6,341 bases of DNA, from contig CAOMHR010000060.1 of assembly GCA_948482865.1 (NCBI GenBank), forward strand, positions 2,227 to 8,567. Reading direction: 5' to 3'. This DNA comes from Christensenellaceae bacterium (lineage in GTDB: Bacteria; Bacillota; Clostridia; Christensenellales; Borkfalkiaceae). A program made the position numbers and the translations under genes. Below, in pieces: positions 5,031-6,341 of this stretch; position 1 is the stretch's first letter; the number at the start of each line of letters is the position of its first letter. Under the pieces are notes generated by a model. The model did no database searches. It was not told the origin of the DNA and saw only the letters and a program-made list of their open reading frames with translations.

Positions 5031-6071
5031 ATGATTAAAATATTAGTGGACGCCATGGGCGGCGACAATGCTCCCCGCGCTACGGTTGCGGGCGCGGTCA
5101 TTGCTTCGCAAAAGGATAAACAGCTTTACATTATCCTGACAGGCAGAAAGGACGAAATTCAAGACGAACTGGACAGGCATAAATACGATAAATCCCGTTT
5201 TGAAATTGTGGACTGCCCCGACGTTATAGATATGAACGACGTTCCTACGGAAGCGGTTAAAAAGAAAGGTTCTTCACTTATACACGCTTTCTGGATGCTG
5301 AAAAAGGAAGAAGATATCTGCGCGCTGGTAAGCGCGGGTTCTACAGGCGCAATGATTGCCGGCGGTCAGCTCATCTTAGGCAGAATACGCGGCGTAAAAC
5401 GCCCCGCGCTGTGCGCGCCCATTCCCAATTCGCGCGGCGGAATTACTCTGTTAAACGACTGCGGCGCAAACGCGGAGTGCAAAATAGAGATGCTCTGCCA
5501 GTTTGCGATTTTAGCTTCGGCTTACGCAAAGGCGGGCTTCGGCGTTGAAAATCCCAAAGTGGGTCTTTTGAACAACGGTTCTGAAGAGCATAAGGGCGAC
5601 CCGTTGAGACAGCAGACTTATCAGTGCTTAAACGCGTTAAAGGGAATAAATTTTGTGGGCAATGCGGAAGGGCGTGACATTATGCTCGGCGATTTCGACG
5701 TAGTGGTTGCGGACGGCTTTTCGGGCAACATAGCGTTAAAGTCTATGGAAGGCTGCGGCAAACTTGTTCTCGGCGTTCTGAAAAAAGAATTTTCTTCTTC
5801 GCTTTCTTCAAAAATAGGCTATCTGTTTATGCGCAAAGCCATAAAGCGTATGCGCGGACAGCTTGACTTTGATAAGGCGGGCGGCGCTCTGCTGCTGGGT
5901 CTGAAAAAACCCGTTATAAAAAGCCACGGCTCTTCCAAGCCGGAAACGATAGCGGCTTCAATCAACCACGCGGCAACCGTTCACCGCAACGCGCTAATCC
6001 CCGCAATAGAACAGCTTTTGGACGACTGCGGAATAGAAGGGCTTTCGGAGATAATCAATGTCGGCGAGTGA
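5031..6071 (+). CDS. plsX: Phosphate acyltransferase PlsX
   Basis: PlsX converts acyl-ACP and phosphate to acyl-phosphate, the acyl donor for PlsY in the first step of phosphatidic acid synthesis. It acts as a peripheral protein at the cytoplasmic membrane. The 346 residues match the usual family length. Motifs include VDAMGGDNAP (6-15), SAGSTGAMIAGG (101-112), LNDCGAN (141-147), VGLLNNGSEEHKG (177-189), VVVADGFSGNIALKS (224-238) and GGALLLGLKKPVIKSHGSS (284-302). The ATG is preceded by AGGAG and matches the conserved family start. The end overlaps rnc by 14 bases. In many Bacillota plsX lies with fapR, fabD, fabG, acpP and rnc; here the upstream neighbour is a regulatory island and rnc follows directly. 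Confidence 0.97.
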   Translation: MIKILVDAMGGDNAPRATVAGAVIASQKDKQLYIILTGRKDEIQDELDRHKYDKSRFEIVDCPDVIDMNDVPTEAVKKKGSSLIHAFWMLKKEEDICALVSAGSTGAMIAGGQLILGRIRGVKRPALCAPIPNSRGGITLLNDCGANAECKIEMLCQFAILASAYAKAGFGVENPKVGLLNNGSEEHKGDPLRQQTYQCLNALKGINFVGNAEGRDIMLGDFDVVVADGFSGNIALKSMEGCGKLVLGVLKKEFSSSLSSKIGYLFMRKAIKRMRGQLDFDKAGGALLLGLKKPVIKSHGSSKPETIAASINHAATVHRNALIPAIEQLLDDCGIEGLSEIINVGE

Positions 6072-6341
6072 AGCGGAAAAGGCGCTGGGGTACACCTTTA
6101 AAAATAAAGACCTTTTACGGCTTGCCCTGACGTTGCCTTCGGCTTCGACGGAAAATAACCAACAGCTCGAATTTTTCGGCGACGCTATACTCGAATTTAT
6201 AGCGTCCGAAATCATTTTTAACGACGGCGGCAGCGAAGGCGAGATGACCGATAGAAGAAAATCGGTTGTTTCGGACGCCGCGCTCGGCAACGTGTCGCGC
6301 AGGCTGGGGCTTGATAAAATGCTTATACGCAGCAAAAGCGA
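6058..6341 (+). CDS. rnc: Ribonuclease III (N-terminal 94 residues, cut by window edge)
   Basis: RNase III is the dimeric double-strand-specific endoribonuclease that processes rRNA precursors and structured mRNAs. The frame from ATG 6058 has CGGAG (6046-6050) seven bases upstream and stays open to the window end. The start GYTFKNKDLLRLALT (11-25) and the signature QLEFFGDAIL (36-45) match the nuclease domain, with E38 and D42 kept. EGEMTDRRKSVVSDAAL (60-76) matches the helix that follows. The signature is divergent. The usual acidic residue of NERLEFLGD is Gln35 here, and the usual LTHxS motif reads LTLPS. The rest of the nuclease domain and the dsRNA-binding domain lie outside the window. 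The plsX-rnc neighbourhood supports the call. The 14-base overlap suggests translational coupling. Confidence 0.92.
   Translation, partial: MSASEAEKALGYTFKNKDLLRLALTLPSASTENNQQLEFFGDAILEFIASEIIFNDGGSEGEMTDRRKSVVSDAALGNVSRRLGLDKMLIRSKS

Noticed and set aside
5994..6335. Minus-strand 113-residue frame over the plsX/rnc junction
   Set aside because: Antisense to two conserved genes with good ribosome-binding sites; Ser/Leu-rich translation with no domain.

Overview
The window looks like chromosomal core-gene DNA from a Bacillota (Firmicutes) bacterium of the Clostridia type. The evidence is the gene content (dnaA, recF, a PHP phosphoesterase, a VanW-family protein, plsX, rnc), the Gram-positive style ribosome-binding sites and TATAAT promoters, and the contrast between coding regions near 50% G+C and very AT-rich spacers. 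A genus cannot be named from the sequence alone; an uncultured gut-type lineage is a guess.

Layout. Bases 1-1063 (minus strand) hold the first 354 residues of DnaA, which runs off the left edge. After a 121-base divergent promoter region comes a tightly coupled plus-strand operon: recF (1185-2270), a PHP-domain phosphoesterase of the TrpH/YciV type (2267-3094) and a membrane-anchored VanW-family protein (3091-4371). Each junction is a 4-base overlap with a non-ATG start (GTGA, TTGA). The operon ends in a 70-base palindromic repeat that supplies the last codons and the stop of the VanW gene. At the right, plsX (5031-6071) and the start of rnc (6058 onward, cut by the right edge) form a second overlapping plus-strand unit for phospholipid synthesis and RNA processing.

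Between the two operons (about 4430-5030) is a small AT-rich island unlike its surroundings. It holds a 66-residue XRE/Cro-type repressor on the minus strand with its own terminator. Divergent from it is a short plus-strand transcription unit that ends in a strong intrinsic terminator (4925-4971). That unit may encode a 55-residue protein (4754-4921), a small RNA, or both. Three inverted repeats sit in the region. One (4730-4747) lies exactly where the two divergent promoters would overlap, an arrangement like a miniature cI/cro switch. This island is the most likely place for something undescribed, but its parts are supported only by sequence pattern.

Two arrangements are unusual against the common bacterial order. 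dnaA is divergent from recF with no dnaN between them and no recognisable DnaA boxes in the spacer. plsX is followed directly by rnc with no acpP between.
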